From Polychytrium aggregatum (lineage: Eukaryota; Chytridiomycota; Chytridiomycetes; Polychytriales): DNA of 64,000 nt. Positions 1 to 11,939 of the stretch are shown here, in pieces. The first letter of the stretch is position 1; the number at the start of each line of letters is the position of its first letter. The DNA is taken from contig NW_026516217.1 of NCBI RefSeq assembly GCF_025602895.1, positions 682,001 to 746,000 of the forward strand. Direction: 5' to 3'. The translations under genes and the position numbers were made by a program. A model generated the notes under the pieces. The model saw nothing but the letters and a program-made list of their open reading frames with translations. It was not told where the DNA came from and did no database searches.

Positions 1-122
1 ATGAAAGGTGGGATCGGCAAGCGATGCGATGGGGGCAAGTTGATCATGGCGGCGGTGAGGGGTGCGGAGACGTAGAGAGGAGCAGCCGGATATCAAAGCC
101 CGGGTTGGTGGATTGGGAACAG

Positions 123-1313
123 CTACGGATGCAAGCGGGGGTGTGGAGAGCACGGACACTCTTTGCGAGCGTCTCGGCAGAGGAGGCGATCTCCAACGTC
201 AATATCCCCCGCACGTCCGGAAAGGCAAGGCGCAACACCCTTCAAAGTCGAGGTCAGACGGGGCCGGACGGGTACCTTCAAATAGCTGGCTTGGAGCTCG
301 TGCCGTTCTTTTTGCAGCTGCCGCAGCGACCGCTCCATCGCGACAATGTCCTCCCGAATCCGATCGACGTAGTCAGGCGGGCCGGAGTAGCTGAACGGAC
401 TGCGGGCTCTCTTGGGGAGGCCGCCTAAGGCGGTCGACTCCGAGAGCAGCGCAACGTCGGGATCGGTCCCATCGCGGTCCTTTGGCTTTTGCGATTTATC
501 GTGCAGGGCCTTCTGGCGGGAATAAAAATCGTGTGCCTCAAAGTCTTCCTGCGGAACCAGCGCATATGATGAGATGGCCGCGTGGAGGGCAGGCTCGGCG
601 ACGGCGTCCGATGTGTCGCTGGCTGGTTTGAGGTCGTCCTTGGCCGGTGAGCTACGGTGAATGAGCTCGGGGGAATCGGCAGCGGACTTGGAAGCCGCCA
701 TGCCAGCGCTGCTGCCGACGTTGCTATTGCTGCCATTGCCTCTGCTGGTGCCGTTGGCTGGGACGACGGGCTGGTCGAGCCTGGTGGGATCCAGAGCGGG
801 GTGGTGCTTTGGACTTTCGGCGGCACCGTTGGAACCGAGCTTTTGTTCGGCTTCAGGGTACACGTATGGCTGGACGAGGTCCGGGGATCCAGAGATCGGG
901 ACACCGGTAACCGGCGAGTAGGAGACGGGCTTGGAGAGAGACCCGAGCTGCTCACCACCCGCGATCGCCTGGGAGGCTTCTGTGGGCTCTTGGTCGATCT
1001 GCTCATAGCTGTGCACAGGCGATTCGGCTCGTGGGGCGCTTGTGAGGGTCGCTGGTGGGGTGGCATCGGCAGCCGGATGGAGAGAGTCGTGATTGGGCTC
1101 GATCGCCATTGGGTCGGAGCCATCGGGCAGCGGGGCCATGGCGGCGACTGAGGCAAACTTGGCAGATGGGGATGGGTCGGCAGCGTGCGGCAGCGCAGAG
1201 AGCTTGCGTGCGGTGTTGGGTGTGGAGACAGGGTACGCTAGAGGCGAGTTGGATGCGGTTCGGCCCGATATCATGATGCGACCGCCGGAGTCGTTGCTGC
1301 CGGCAGCATCCAT
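123..1313 (-). CDS. Disordered Ser/Pro-rich protein with coiled coil, first exon, truncated by window edge
   Basis: I do not recognise this gene. The open frame gives a long Ser/Pro/Ala-rich, probably disordered region, followed by a charged helical stretch (about residues 315-350, around DYVDRIREDIVAMERSLRQL) that looks like the start of a coiled coil. That stretch ends in a plausible splice donor (AAG then GTACCC, near plus position 271). Translation beyond it loses helical character, so coding probably continues in exons to the left of, or near, the window edge. The start is uncertain: the first Met is at 1313 and another, MISGRT, lies about 13 codons in. The evidence that it is real is codon-level order plus the sharp change at the donor site; there is no homology I can name. 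Confidence 0.4.
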   Translation of the reverse strand: MDAAGSNDSGGRIMISGRTASNSPLAYPVSTPNTARKLSALPHAADPSPSAKFASVAAMAPLPDGSDPMAIEPNHDSLHPAADATPPATLTSAPRAESPVHSYEQIDQEPTEASQAIAGGEQLGSLSKPVSYSPVTGVPISGSPDLVQPYVYPEAEQKLGSNGAAESPKHHPALDPTRLDQPVVPANGTSRGNGSNSNVGSSAGMAASKSAADSPELIHRSSPAKDDLKPASDTSDAVAEPALHAAISSYALVPQEDFEAHDFYSRQKALHDKSQKPKDRDGTDPDVALLSESTALGGLPKRARSPFSYSGPPDYVDRIREDIVAMERSLRQLQKERHELQASYLKVPVRPRLTSTLKGVAPCLSGRAGDIDVGDRLLCRDARKECPCSPHPRLHP

Positions 1314-4300
1314 GTGCAGCAGGGAGCAGAAACAGGCTGGTTAGCGGGTCCGCAGCACATGGCTTCCCGTTCTCTCTCCCTCGACGGTGGCGGCGGTTGC
1401 GGACCGGCTCGGGGTGTTGCACGTTTGCGAAGGCCAGAGCACGGCACAGAGGTAGTCCGAGGCCGAACGAGACGGCCGGGGCCGGGGCCGGGCGATTTGG
1501 CCCCTGCAGGCACGAACAGGACGACAGGACGACGAAGGACGGGTGGCCTCGATCCGGTGGCATCATCGCCGTCGTGAAAACCACAGCGCAAAGGCCGGCG
1601 TGGAAACAGGATTCGATGCAGAGCAACAGACACTGCTGGCGGCCGGCCGGACGGCAGAGCTTCTCAAGCAGCCAGCCGAGCTAGACATGGCACAACGGCA
1701 ACAGCCACCCTTACCGTGGAAAAGCAGTCCAGAAGCGGGGGAGCCGTGTCCTGGGTGCGAGGGGAGGGTGATGGTCGAGAGCCTTGGCGGTGCGATCTGG
1801 GGGGGGGGCAGTAGCCGGGAGGAGAGCCGTGCGAGATACGCAACCAGGGAGAGCGATTCGAGCGAAGCCGCACTGGGCTGGACGGGCGACGGCAGATCGA
1901 AGAAAGGATGAGTTACAAAGTCCCCGTTTGACGGCCGTGGCCCAGATTGCTTTGGCGTGTGGCCAGTCGGCCGCTCACAGAAACTCAAAGAATAAGCAGG
2001 AGCCCGGCGGACACAAGGACGTGTTGCAGCGGCCTTGGCCCTGTGGTGAGGAGCGATGGAGCAAGGGGGAGGGGCATGTCAAGGCGATCGTGTCTTGGGC
2101 AGAGGAAGAGAAGGCCGATGCAGTATAGCGATCGATGATAGGAGCAGTCCCAGGGCAGTCGCCAGGGAAGCCAGAAAGCCAGAGAGCAATGCAGCGGGCT
2201 GGTGAGGCAGGGCAGTCAATCAATTCTTGAGCACTCGAACGTCAAGTACCTTGATAGAAGCGCGACGATGTTGTCGATCGCTCTGGGGTGGCGAGTTCTG
2301 TCGAGAGCCGAGGCACTGTCCGAGCAGATGCTGGGGGGGAGTGGGCAAGGGCAGAGAGGTGAAGTGCTGAGGAAGGGAGCGGGGGCAGCTCGGTGGGTTT
2401 TACTGGAGAGGGACTAGCCGAGGTTGATGTAAGCGCGATTGGAGGGCAAGATCCCCCCCGGGCAAGACGGGCTGCTCAAGTGCTAGTATGTGGCTACGTG
2501 GCTCGGCAGGTAGTCGATTCAGGGTGATCGAGTCGGTGTGCAGATCGGCAGAGCAACGGCAATATTCATATACGGGTTGGGAGAGCAGCGACGATGCAGC
2601 TGCCGATCAACAAAGTCAAGCCCAATCACGAATCAGCACAACTGAGCGAGAGGGGACGGAGCCGGGCAGCACCCCGCTGGTACGGCCAGCGAATGCAGCC
2701 CGATTGAGCCGGCGGAGGCAGCGAACCCCCTCGGCCCAGGCGGAGGCAGCGGAGGCAATAGCATGCTTTCCCGACCCGTGGGGGCTTTGTCCGGCCTCAG
2801 AACAGGAACGGCGCACGAAGAAACCGGTGTCGGTGACGATGGGGAGCGCCGCTGTGGGAACGGCAGGCGGCCGGTGCCATGCTCAGCACGGCCGCAAGCA
2901 GTTGGGCCGCAGAAGGCATGACCATGAGCGGTGGGTCCATGAAGGACATGAACATACGCAGTTGGTTCATGGGAGGCACAAGCATGAGCGACATGGCGGC
3001 ATCCAGCACAGAGCAGATCGAGTGACAAAGCCACCAGCAACGGCGGGCCGTCGGCATTGTGGCATGGGCTCAGTGTCCGCCGGCTGTCAGCGACAGGGTG
3101 GGAACCACAAATGCAGCATGGTGTTTTGTTACAGAGGTTTATCTTGATGATAATACTCCCACATCGCTTGCAATGACAACCGCTCCCGTGGAGACAGAGC
3201 AAGGAACGTAGTCCCGTCGCCTGAGTCGATCGAGTATGCTCGTGCGGGAGTGAGTGCCGATCAATTTGATACATCACAACCTCCATCAATTTGATACACC
3301 ACAACCTCAATTTGATACACCACAATCCAACGTCGCGACATGAACATAACCAAAAGCACGATCATGATGTGCAAGTCGATCGGCTCCCAGCGAGATGATG
3401 GAGTGGAGGATTCACGGACGCGCGGACATTTCGACCAAGAACGGCTTGATCAAGCACAACAGCGGTGCATTTGATCGAGTGCGGCCACATCCCTCGCATC
3501 GCTCGCATCTCTCGCATCGCTCGCCCTGTTGCCAAAGCACACGTCGGACACACCCATGCCGCCGCCTGTAGTCATCACGAGCGGCCTGTCTTGCAGGTGA
3601 CTTGAAGCAGCGCCATGGGAACTCGCAAACGGCCCCGATGGACCCCCCTCCTCCGCATCTGCCGCTCGTGCCGCTGTCTACGGAGCCTCGTTTTCTGCGC
3701 AGGAGACGAAGACCAAAGGGAGGCTGGGGGGGGGGAGTCCGCCAGTCCGCCAGCAGCCAAAGTGGCGTCCTCGAAATCTGCGCCGGCACCGAGAGAGTTC
3801 AGGTCTGTTCCCGGCCGAGCCTGCATCCCCCTGCATTTCTCCCCCCCCCCAAGACTCTGCCCCACGGCTGGGTACTGTAAGGTGGGAATTTCTCTCCTTG
3901 GGGGTCTGCCCGCCTCTGCCATGCATCGAGGCCTCAGGAACGACTTGGTCGGAGCAGACGAGGAGGAGGAGGAAGGGAGGGGAGAAAGCGCGGGTTGGCG
4001 CGGAGTTTGGCATGGAGTTTGGCATGAAGTTGAAATGGAGTTGAAATAGAGTTGAAATGGAAATGGCATAGCATTGACATGTCCAACGAAGCCGGAGCAT
4101 GTCCCCGGGACCCTCGGTGGGTCCAGCACGGGCTGGCGGTATCTCGCACCGACGACAGAGGATGGCGGGAAAGGCATTGTGGACCAAATGGTCCTGGCCC
4201 ATGGATGCAGGCTGTTGTCCCTGGCGAGCTTGCCTGCCGAGAAGCCCAAGAGCCCCGCGCAGCGACCATGGGGACGGTGGTCGGAGGATTCAAGCACAGG

Positions 4301-4539
4301 CGGTGCCAGCGAGAGAAGGGGTGAGCAGGGCATGGCGGGAAGGAGAGTGCAGCCCATCCGCTTGCTGAACATGCACTCAGAGTCAGGTTTTGTCCCGGCC
4401 TTTGTCGGCGCCGACCAGCCGCAGTCCTTTCATCGTCCTCTGCCCTGCCGTGCGATTGTCCATCTGCGGTTGTCCATCTGCCCTCGCCCAGGCTCCTCGC
4501 CACCCCACACGCCCTCGCCTTCTCGCCAATCTAACGGAC
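1314..4539. other. No confident gene; GC-rich intergenic sequence
   Basis: About 3.2 kb with many open frames on both strands, as expected of GC-rich non-coding DNA, but none with domain-like composition or convincing splice structure. It contains a three-copy 23-25 bp repeat (3261-3329) and a degenerate GAAATGGAGTT-like repeat around 4009-4070. Untranslated regions of the flanking genes probably take up part of it. Confidence 0.5.
3261..3329. repeat. Three-copy direct repeat, unit about 23-25 bp
   Basis: Three near-identical units beginning AATTTGATACAYCACAACC follow each other with 2-3 bp spacing changes. The unit is AT-richer than its surroundings. There is no coding role on either strand. 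Confidence 0.8.
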
Positions 4540-4794
4540 ATGCCCTCGGACGACCCGGAACAAGCTCGCTCGAGTGCCAAGGATGCGGCCGCAGCTGCAG
4601 TCGCGGCCAACGGTGCCGACGACAATGACGACGAGGATCCCTACATCACCCGCATCAAGAGGAGCGGTTGCTACGACGAACACATTGCCCTGCAGGACTG
4701 CCACTGGGACACCAAGGACTGGCGGCTGTGTCGTCAGCAAATGTCGGCTTTCAAACGATGCATGAGCAACCACAGCGCCTCCGAATCCAAGTAG
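4540..4794 (+). CDS. COA4: Twin CX9C protein, cytochrome c oxidase assembly factor COA4/Cmc3-like
   Basis: An intronless 84-residue protein. After a short acidic N-terminus comes DPYITRIKRSGC and two CX9C motifs: C-YDEHIALQD-C and C-RQQMSAFKR-C. This is the coiled coil-helix-coiled coil-helix (CHCH) fold oxidised by Mia40 in the mitochondrial intermembrane space. The signature RSGC...C..DWR.C....AFK.CM matches COA4 (yeast Cmc3), a factor needed for cytochrome c oxidase biogenesis. An upstream in-frame Met at 4390 would add 50 residues of low-complexity sequence; CHCH proteins of this class normally lack a presequence, so the Met at 4540 (MPSDDPEQ) is preferred. It stands alone, with a microsatellite about 160 bp downstream. 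Confidence 0.88.
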   Translation: MPSDDPEQARSSAKDAAAAAVAANGADDNDDEDPYITRIKRSGCYDEHIALQDCHWDTKDWRLCRQQMSAFKRCMSNHSASESK

Positions 4795-4953
4795 TGATCT
4801 CTCGTTTTGGATCTCCTGCGCGATCCGTCCTTTCAGGCTGCACGCAACACCACCCCGAGTAGAGCTGCGTCGGGCAGCTATCAATCCCCCTAGCGGGATC
4901 GTCATGAGGCAAGATCGTGAGCAAGTTCGAGAACAAGAATCACAGGGCTGAAC

Positions 4954-5047
4954 AACACCAACAGCACCAACAGCACCAACAGCACCAACAGCACCAACAG
5001 CACCAACAGCACCAACAGCACCAACAGCACCAACAGCACCAACAATA
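4954..5047. repeat. CACCAACAG minisatellite (about 10 copies)
   Basis: A nine-base unit repeats with almost no variation just 3' of COA4. The plus frame would read His-Gln-Gln repeats, but the small open frame around it (4917-5123) has no other support, so I treat it as non-coding. Confidence 0.9.
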
Positions 5048-5631
5048 CCTACAACGCCAACAAGAAAGCGATCACTCAGAGCGATGGAACTCTCGCCGGT
5101 GTCTTGCCATCGAATACAAGTGATTTCCCTGCCAGGCCAACGACATGTCCTCGAGCACGCCGTATGCCTGGATTGGATCTGTATTTGGGATGTATTGTAT
5201 CATATTGGACATTGAGAGGCTCGATAGCATGCGGTGGATCCAGCCAGGGGCAAACGCAAGCAAGGCCGTCCCTCGCCCGCTACGAAGGGTTGAGTGCAGG
5301 AGCAAGGCGCAGAGCACAGATTGGAGACAGGGAGAGTGAGCACCGACAGAGCCGGCGAGAAAGCGAGCACGAGGAGAGGGGGGGGAGAGAAAGAATCGGA
5401 TACAGGCCTCAAGGTCGAAAGGCAAACCATGATGAGTTTTAGTACAAAATAAGATTCGAGCGCAGAGAGGAGAAAGTGATGAAACGATTGATTGATTGGC
5501 CGGGCCACCAACTCGTTCTGGAGACATTGCCGTCCATGTGCTGAGGACCGCAGTCGCTCGTGCTGCTTTTCTTTGCAGTTGCGCATGGTGTCGGGTGGGG
5601 TGGGGAGGGGAGGAGGAGATGAAAGGGACGT

Positions 5632-7084
5632 CTAGTTGATTTCACGCAACAGACTCATAGGAGCGGCACCCAAACTGCCTGTCCGCTCGTTGACACCCTA
5701 GAGGGACGAAGGAAGCAGGCCGCATATACGGTGAGTGGTGGTCTCGGCAAGGCAGTGAGGACAAGGCGAGACTCGGCGAGGGAGTGGACGCAAAAGCCAG
5801 AGACTGGTCGGGCGAGGACAGACAAGAGCGGATCACGAGTGCAAGAGATGCACATACCTGCGCCCATCCATCGTTGAAGATCGACAGCAACGTGATGTGG
5901 TCGCCAGCCTTGAACTCCAATTCGTCGTCCCTTCGCGGATCGAAATTCGAGAGGGCAATCCACTGCTTGTTGAAGGCACTAGAGATGTTTGTGGCGCTGT
6001 GGCTCGAGCGTTGCTGCTGGTAGTCGCTGCCCGTGCCCGACGACCCTGGGATCGAGGGACGAGGGGGCAGCGGGCTCGCCGTGTCGCGGAAGCTGCTGGC
6101 GTTGGACTCGGCTCGGGTGTCTCGGGATCCCTTGATCAGGGTAGCCAGCTTCTCGCGACGGCGGCGCACGACGCAGAAAAAGAAGAGCACCCCGAGCACC
6201 AGTAGGAGAGCCACGCCGCCGGCAATGCCGCCGACGATGCCGCCAATGTCGCCACTATCGAAGGCGGCTGGTGTCGGAGAGCTCGACGGACTGGGGCTGT
6301 TGGTGGGCGATGGCGATGGTGGGCTGGAGAGGTAGGCGTTACAGCACGATGGCCGGCTGTTGGATGGGATACCGTTGCAAAAGCGGACGGGTGGTGGGAG
6401 CGGGGCACCAGGGGCAGCGGGACCGCCAGTGCCGCCTCCAGGAGGGCCAATCGAGAATCCTGGGGGGGGGGAATACCAGCAAACAGGAGGCAAGGAGTAG
6501 CTGTCAATACAGGAGCTGGGCGAGTGTCCGTCCAAGGGCTGTATGGGTAGCGGCGTCGTCATGCAGACGACGGACGCAGACGACGGACGCAGACGACCTA
6601 CCGCAGTTTGTGGTGTTGGAGTAGGCCTCGGAGATGCACGTCGGGGTCGTGGGGCTGGCCAAGGACTGGCATGCGGTGGTAAAGTTGCTGTAGCTGAGGG
6701 TAGCCTTGTTTGCTCCACCACAGACGCTGATGAAGTTGGTGATGGAGGTGAGACTGTCGTCGCAGATTTGCTTGCAGATGGGCTGGTATGCAATTTGAGG
6801 ACAGGCCTTGGCGGACTGCTGGATGGCGTTGGCGCAAATCAGTTGCTCGGTAAAGCGAATCGGGGGTGCTGGTGCTTCAGGGGACTGCAGCCCAAAGCAG
6901 AGGGGTGGTGGTGATGGTGAGGAGATGATTGGGAAGATTGTCGCAGAAGACGGGTTGACAGCACGGCGCGGTGGGAGACAGCCGAGTCGGCAGATTGGCG
7001 AGCCGATTGGGGAGAGGAGCAGACGAACGACGCAAGATGAGCAGAGGGTTAGAGAGCTACCCATCAAAGTTGGCGAGCTGGACA

Positions 7085-7117
<33 letters not shown>

Positions 7118-7559
7118 CAACGGCCGACACGACACACGACACAGGGATGTGTGGCTGGGATATTCGCGAATGTGTCGCCGGAACAGATCCAGCACCGGGT
7201 GGATGCCACAGAGCGAGGATCTGGGATACACCGCCGACACCGCCGACACCGCCGACACCGCCGACAGACACACCGCCGCTGGATGAAAAGTTCAGGGAAG
7301 GACAGATACGTACAAAGGTGCCGGTGGCAGGTGCTGGGCAGGTCAGGTTGGTGAGCAGTGCCGTGACGAGGGCCGGTGAGCCGATTGGGCCGAAGAGAAA
7401 GGTGCTTCGAACGCTCACGTATTGCGACAGGCTGAAGGAGGCAGGGTCGGGAAAGAGCGGCTGGATGATGCTTGGGGCTAGATAGAAGCCCTGGCCGCCG
7501 TTGACGACCCAGTCCTTGCAGTTGGTGGCATTGCTTGCGTCAAAGTAGATGCAGCTCAT
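5632..7559 (-). CDS. Single-pass membrane protein: Cys-rich ectodomain, TM segment, cytosolic SH3 domain
   Basis: A four-exon model. Exon A (7314-7559) starts MSCIYFDASNATNCKDW. Exon B (6602-6884) carries the Cys-rich stretch (ICANA, KACPQ, PICKQICDD, CISEAYSNTTNC). Exon C (about 6540 to 5858) has a Pro/Ser-rich linker, a hydrophobic Gly/Ala/Leu TM segment (IVGGIAGGVALLLVLGVLFF), a basic stop-transfer (RRRREK) and most of an SH3 domain (WIALSNFDPRRDDELEFKAGD, then DGWAQ). Exon D (5632-5697) completes the SH3 with GVNERTGSLGAAP. The layout is that of fungal surface sensors and polarity scaffolds (Fus1-like), but I cannot assign a specific orthologue. ATG 7559 is preceded in frame by a stop that forms part of a good acceptor (CTCTCTAG at 7566-7567), so an upstream exon with a signal peptide is likely. 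The B/C junction phase is not resolved. Confidence 0.7.
7085..7116. repeat. CTG/CAG trinucleotide repeat in intron
   Basis: About ten CTG units lie inside the first intron of the SH3 membrane protein gene, between exons A and B. A second nine-base repeat (CCGACACCG, 7231-7266, four copies) is in the same intron. Confidence 0.85.
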
Positions 7560-7565
7560 GGCGGT

Positions 7566-8778
7566 CTAGAGAGCGACAGCAGGAGGATTCGCAGAGTTGG
7601 GACGAGAGCGGGAGGCAGAACAGGAACAAAGCGACAGGAGCGGTATTGGAGTCCGGGACACAGAGAGCCGAGCCGAGCAGAGCGACGAGAGGCAGATGCG
7701 GCAGGAAGGGTGCGGGATAGGGCGGCGCCTGCGAGGAAGCAGCCGGCGACAGACGACTGCAGGAGCAGCAGAGGCTCGGTGCTGGCTGGGGGGAGAGATG
7801 CAAACGGATGAGGGCAAAGACGAGCAAACGACGCCGCGCGGCAAGACGGGACGACGGCCGCCGCGGAACAGAACCGGGAGGAGGCGGGCACACAGCGCCG
7901 GACGACGCAAACAAACGCCCGGCGGGGCCGCGGCACACGGCACAGTGTGTGCTGTTGTTGCTGTTGTTGCTGTTGTTGCTGTTGTTGCTGTTGTTGCTGT
8001 TGTTGCTGTTGTTGCTGTTGTCTGTCGAATGGCACTGTCGCCGGCTCAGCTCTGTGCGCTCCTCCATTCTGCTGCAGGTGCACTGTGACAGTGCCGGACT
8101 CGTCGTCCCACCCCACTGTCGCTGCTGCCATTGCCATTGTCGCTGCTGCCCGCTGGTGCCATGCCGCTTTCGCCGTCGCCGCTCCGCCGCACGCCGTTGT
8201 CTCTGTGCCGTGGCCCTGCTCGCGCGTGCGCGTGCGTGCTGTTGGCTGTTGCTGGGGGGCGGCGGCAAGCCCATTCCGCACCAGCCGCGCGGCGCACCAC
8301 ACAACCGTGGCCGGATCACTGCCCCGGTCCGTCACCCACAAGGCCTGTGGGCCGCCACGTGGTCCCTGTCCCTTCGGCGCCGCTGCGCACCGTCTCGCCA
8401 CAGCGCCGTTCGCCAATCGCCTTTCCTCTTCTGTCCCCCCCCTTCGGCTTGCCATTGGCCCGCGATTGGCCTGCCACCGGACATGCGCATCCCTGTCTGC
8501 GCACAGCCGCGCAAGATCAAGGTGTCTGTCCTTGGTGTCTTTCACGGGCCGGTGCCCCCTGCATCCCTCGTCCGTGTCCGGGGCTCCCACGGCGCGGTGG
8601 CATGAGGCATCGCAATACTGTTTCGGATCACGGCCACGCAGGCAGCCCATCGTTTTGTGACATTGCCGAACCACCCATCGGCCGAGTCGCTTGCTTCGAG
8701 CACCACGTTCCGCCTGTCCACGGAGGCTCCCTTCCACATCCATGCTGCATTGGCTTCCGCCTGGTCAGCAGGGGCAAG
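7566..8778. other. Intergenic, with GCTGTTGTT minisatellite; possible 5' exon of the SH3 gene
   Basis: No gene is recognised here. About eight copies of GCTGTTGTT occupy 7951-8021; the minus strand of this would encode polyglutamine or poly-Asn/Ser in long open frames with no other support. The region lies 5' of the SH3 membrane protein gene and 3' of the CEP95-like gene, so a signal-peptide exon for the former may be hidden here. Confidence 0.5.
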
Positions 8779-11700
8779 TCAGGTGCGCGTTGGTCGGAAA
8801 CGAAACCCGAGCTTCTCGCCAAAGATGCTCTCCTGATCGAGCTTGCGCAGAAACCGCTCCTCTGCGTCCGCGAGGAGCTTTTCTCTGGTCTTGCCGTTCT
8901 CCATGCGGATGCGCTCCTTGGCTTCTCGGGTCCGTCGCCGGGCTTCCTGTGACAGCATGGGGACAGTCGTAGCGACACACCAAAGTCAGCCGGCCTGTGC
9001 ATCCACGATCTGCTCCACCCATCCCCCGTCTGCTCACTGACCTCGCGTTGGGCCTTGCTCACGATTTCCTCTTCGCGTTTCAGTTCTTGGAGCTGCTCCT
9101 CCAGTAGCTGGATCTGGCCCCTATAAGTGCTATCCCGAAAAGCCAGAGTCATCGCAGCCCACCGCGAGGCAGTCAAGTTAAGGATTCGCTTGCGTCGTGC
9201 TTGGGAATCCGGCCCCACGCCCCGCCGCCCCCCACCTCCCGGCATGAACAAGGATATTAATTCTCCTGGGCTTCGCGCGTTACTCGCTCGCGCCGCTCTT
9301 GCTCCTTGCGCTGCTCCTTTTCAAACTTTCGCTCCTCCAGGATCGTCTGTCGCTGGGCCTTGATGTACTGGTCATAGACACCAGAGAGAAGCTGCGGAGG
9401 CCGGAATGGGAGCGAGTCCATGTCAGAGCATCGTGGAGTTGCAGGGCGAAGCGGGACGACGCACATGTGCGAGCAGCAACAAGGTCCAATCCGGTGGAGG
9501 AATCGCAATGCTGTGGAAAAGACGCAAATGCCCAGCGCTGAAGATGGCTTGCTCTGTGGGGGGGGGGACTGTGCAATCCCATGGCAATCGACCAGGCAAA
9601 GTGCCTGGGCCGTGGGCAACGAGTGCCACTGCAGCCGCTGTCCCTGGATTGGCGCTGGCCAAACGTGACCGGGTAACGGGGTCATGACGAGCGAGCCCAT
9701 GACAGCCACGTCGCATGTCGTACCGTCTCGGCCTTTGCAGCTGTGCGCCGCTTGAATCTCTCGCTTTCTTCCTGGGCCTGCTCGAGTTGGTGTGCGATCT
9801 TGATGCTCATGCGATGCCGTTCTTGGAGCTGTGTCTTGGCATCCGTCTGCCCCTGCCTTTCTCTGTGGAGGTGTTGCTGGCATCGCCGTCGACAAAGACA
9901 CGAAATAATCGAGGGGAGGCATCGAAGCCAAGTATGCAGCCAGGTCAGTCCATAGCCTGCCTGTCAATCGGGGCTGCACCTGACCATAGTGTGCCGGCAA
10001 CCAGTGCTCACACATCCACACATTCAATCGCTCATTGACTCATTCACTCACTCATTCACTCATCCACTCATTCACTCATTCACTCACCAGTCGGGCGGTT
10101 TCTTGGCTTTGTTTCTCGAGAAGCAGTGCCTGTCGTTCAGAGTCGAGGCGTTCGTGCTGGATCTGGAACCGCCATTGCATCGGTCTCAGCGAGAGCACAT
10201 CAACACGGCGCGGACTGTACGATGATGCAGTTGTAACGGTAGGCAGCTCCGCCCGCTCTTGTCCACAGTCGAGCCCAAAACACCATGCCTTGGCCCAAAC
10301 TTGTTCAGCCTTCCCGGCCGATATCCTGCCCCACGCTTTGCTGCTCACTTACCGCACCGACTTTCTTTTCATAGAGCCTGCTGTCGAGTGCCCGCTCCCA
10401 CAGACGGATCTGATCGTTCCATGCTTTTGTCTGGACGCTCTCCGGAACAGCTATCCCCGGGAGTTCTCGTCTCGCAGTTCTCTCCAGCACTCCAAAGTTG
10501 TGCTCGGGGATCGACGGACTCTGCGCGGGAACTTTTGCTTGGGGTGGATGCCTCGAGCCTTTGTTCTCGACGATCCAAGGACTGGCGAGCTTGTGTCGGA
10601 AATCTCGAATCTGCAGCGGAGGGCGGAACTCGGGCGTCCGCGGCGCACCGCTGCCGGATTGCTCATGACCAGCCGGATGGCTGCGGCCCAAGGCACCCAG
10701 GGTCTTTTGATGCTCCTTGTAGAGACGAGTGCGACGGAGTTTCAGCGCCTTGGTGTGAGGAGAGTCGTCAGGTTCCAGCCGGAGGACAGGTGGGGTGTAT
10801 GCTTGGACCTAGTGAAGGGAGTTCCCGGACGAAGCCTGAAGTGAGTCAACTTCGACTTCGACTTCGACTTCGACTTCAGCCTCGACATCGACAGGCGCTT
10901 GGCGCGCTGTTCGTTTCAGCAGAAACCAAGAGCCATACCGTGCGATGGACAATGCACTCCTGGCCCATTCCTCTCATATGGTCTCTGCCACTCCGGTAGA
11001 TGCGCATGCGCTTACATTCATATCGAATCGGATTCGCCGCCTCTTGCTATGGGGCGTGGCCCGAGTAAGGTCGACGTTGGTGCCGCTGCTGTCGGACCGG
11101 CTCGAGGCCCTTTGCGCCTCGGCAAACTGCTCCACATCGTCGCTAATTTCGCGCAGCATCGATCCGGTGGGTCGTCGGCGCTTGGTTGGATGAGTATGGG
11201 CGGATACAGCAGAGGAGGACGACGGCGACGACTGCAGCTGCGACTGCGACTGCGACGAGGATATGCGATCCATCGGGTGGTCCGATGGGATTTCGGACGG
11301 AGCAAGAGTCCAAGATCCAGAGCCGCCCTGTAAACTTGCCGGGTCTGCCCTGGACGAATCCAGGACGCGGGCCAGCTCGCTAAAGATCTCAATGATATCC
11401 AAGATGCTCTCGACGTCAAAGTCCACCAAGGCTTCGGCCGACAGATGGGGCAGCTCTGTCTGCAGAATGCCATGGCCGAGCTCTCGAAGCACGATCCGGA
11501 CGTTGCTGATGCTGGCTTCGCGGAGGGCCTGTTGCTCCCGGTCGCTTGCACCCCGCCCTCCATGGGTGGAATATCGATCGATCCCCTTGAGTCGAGTCTG
11601 AAAGAGACCCTCAAAGAGTGTGACCCATAATGCGGGGACGCACTGGTCCAGCCGCTGGATGCGGAGCGGAATCCGGATCCGCTCCAGCAGATCGTTCACG

Positions 11701-11939
11701 AGGTCGATGCTGTCTTTGTGGCGATTGTGTCGGCGGCGGATTGAGCGAGAATTGCCGGTAAAGGTGCAAGGGCAATGTGAGGATGCAAATGTTCGACATG
11801 GCCATATAATGAAGCCGACGGTGTAAATTGATGGAGCCGACGGTATAAGTTCATGGAGCCGATGTCGTTCCTCGTGTCTGTCGAGACGGCCCTCCAAACC
11901 ACCCTCGAAGAGCGACCTACCCGAGACCCGTCTCACCAT
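8779..11939 (-). CDS. CEP95-like centriole/basal body protein (N-terminal CH-like domain plus coiled coils)
   Basis: The N-terminal domain (from about 11713 downward) reads DLVNDLLERIRIPLRIQRL, then QCVPALWVTLFEGLFQTRL and, later, SAEALVDFDVESILDIIEIF. This is the calponin-homology-like module of CEP95/CCDC45 (compare human '[21 protein letters not shown]'). A disordered, nuclear-localisation-like region follows (PTKRRRP, HSKRRRIRF), then several exons rich in Glu/Arg/Gln helices: around 10690-10350, 10210-10090, 9890-9735, 9390-9278, then 9113-9042 and 8946-8779. The last two join in phase 0 and end GEKLGFRFRPTRT-stop. In animals CEP95 is centrosomal; in a zoosporic fungus a basal-body role is inferred. 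The start is uncertain: homology begins after an acceptor at 11714-11715, so a short upstream exon is likely. It is divergent from CLUAP1, 436 bp away. Confidence 0.7.
10029..10088. repeat. CATTCACTCACT-like repeat in CEP95-like intron
   Basis: A degenerate 8-12 base tandem repeat of CATTCACTCACT units, within an intron of the minus-strand CEP95-like gene, next to a splice donor (minus-strand GTGAGTGAATGA). Confidence 0.8.

Noticed and set aside
7556-8743. 395-codon minus-strand frame with a polyglutamine run
   Set aside because: The Gln run is the GCTGTTGTT minisatellite; the flanking sequence has no domain or coding character.
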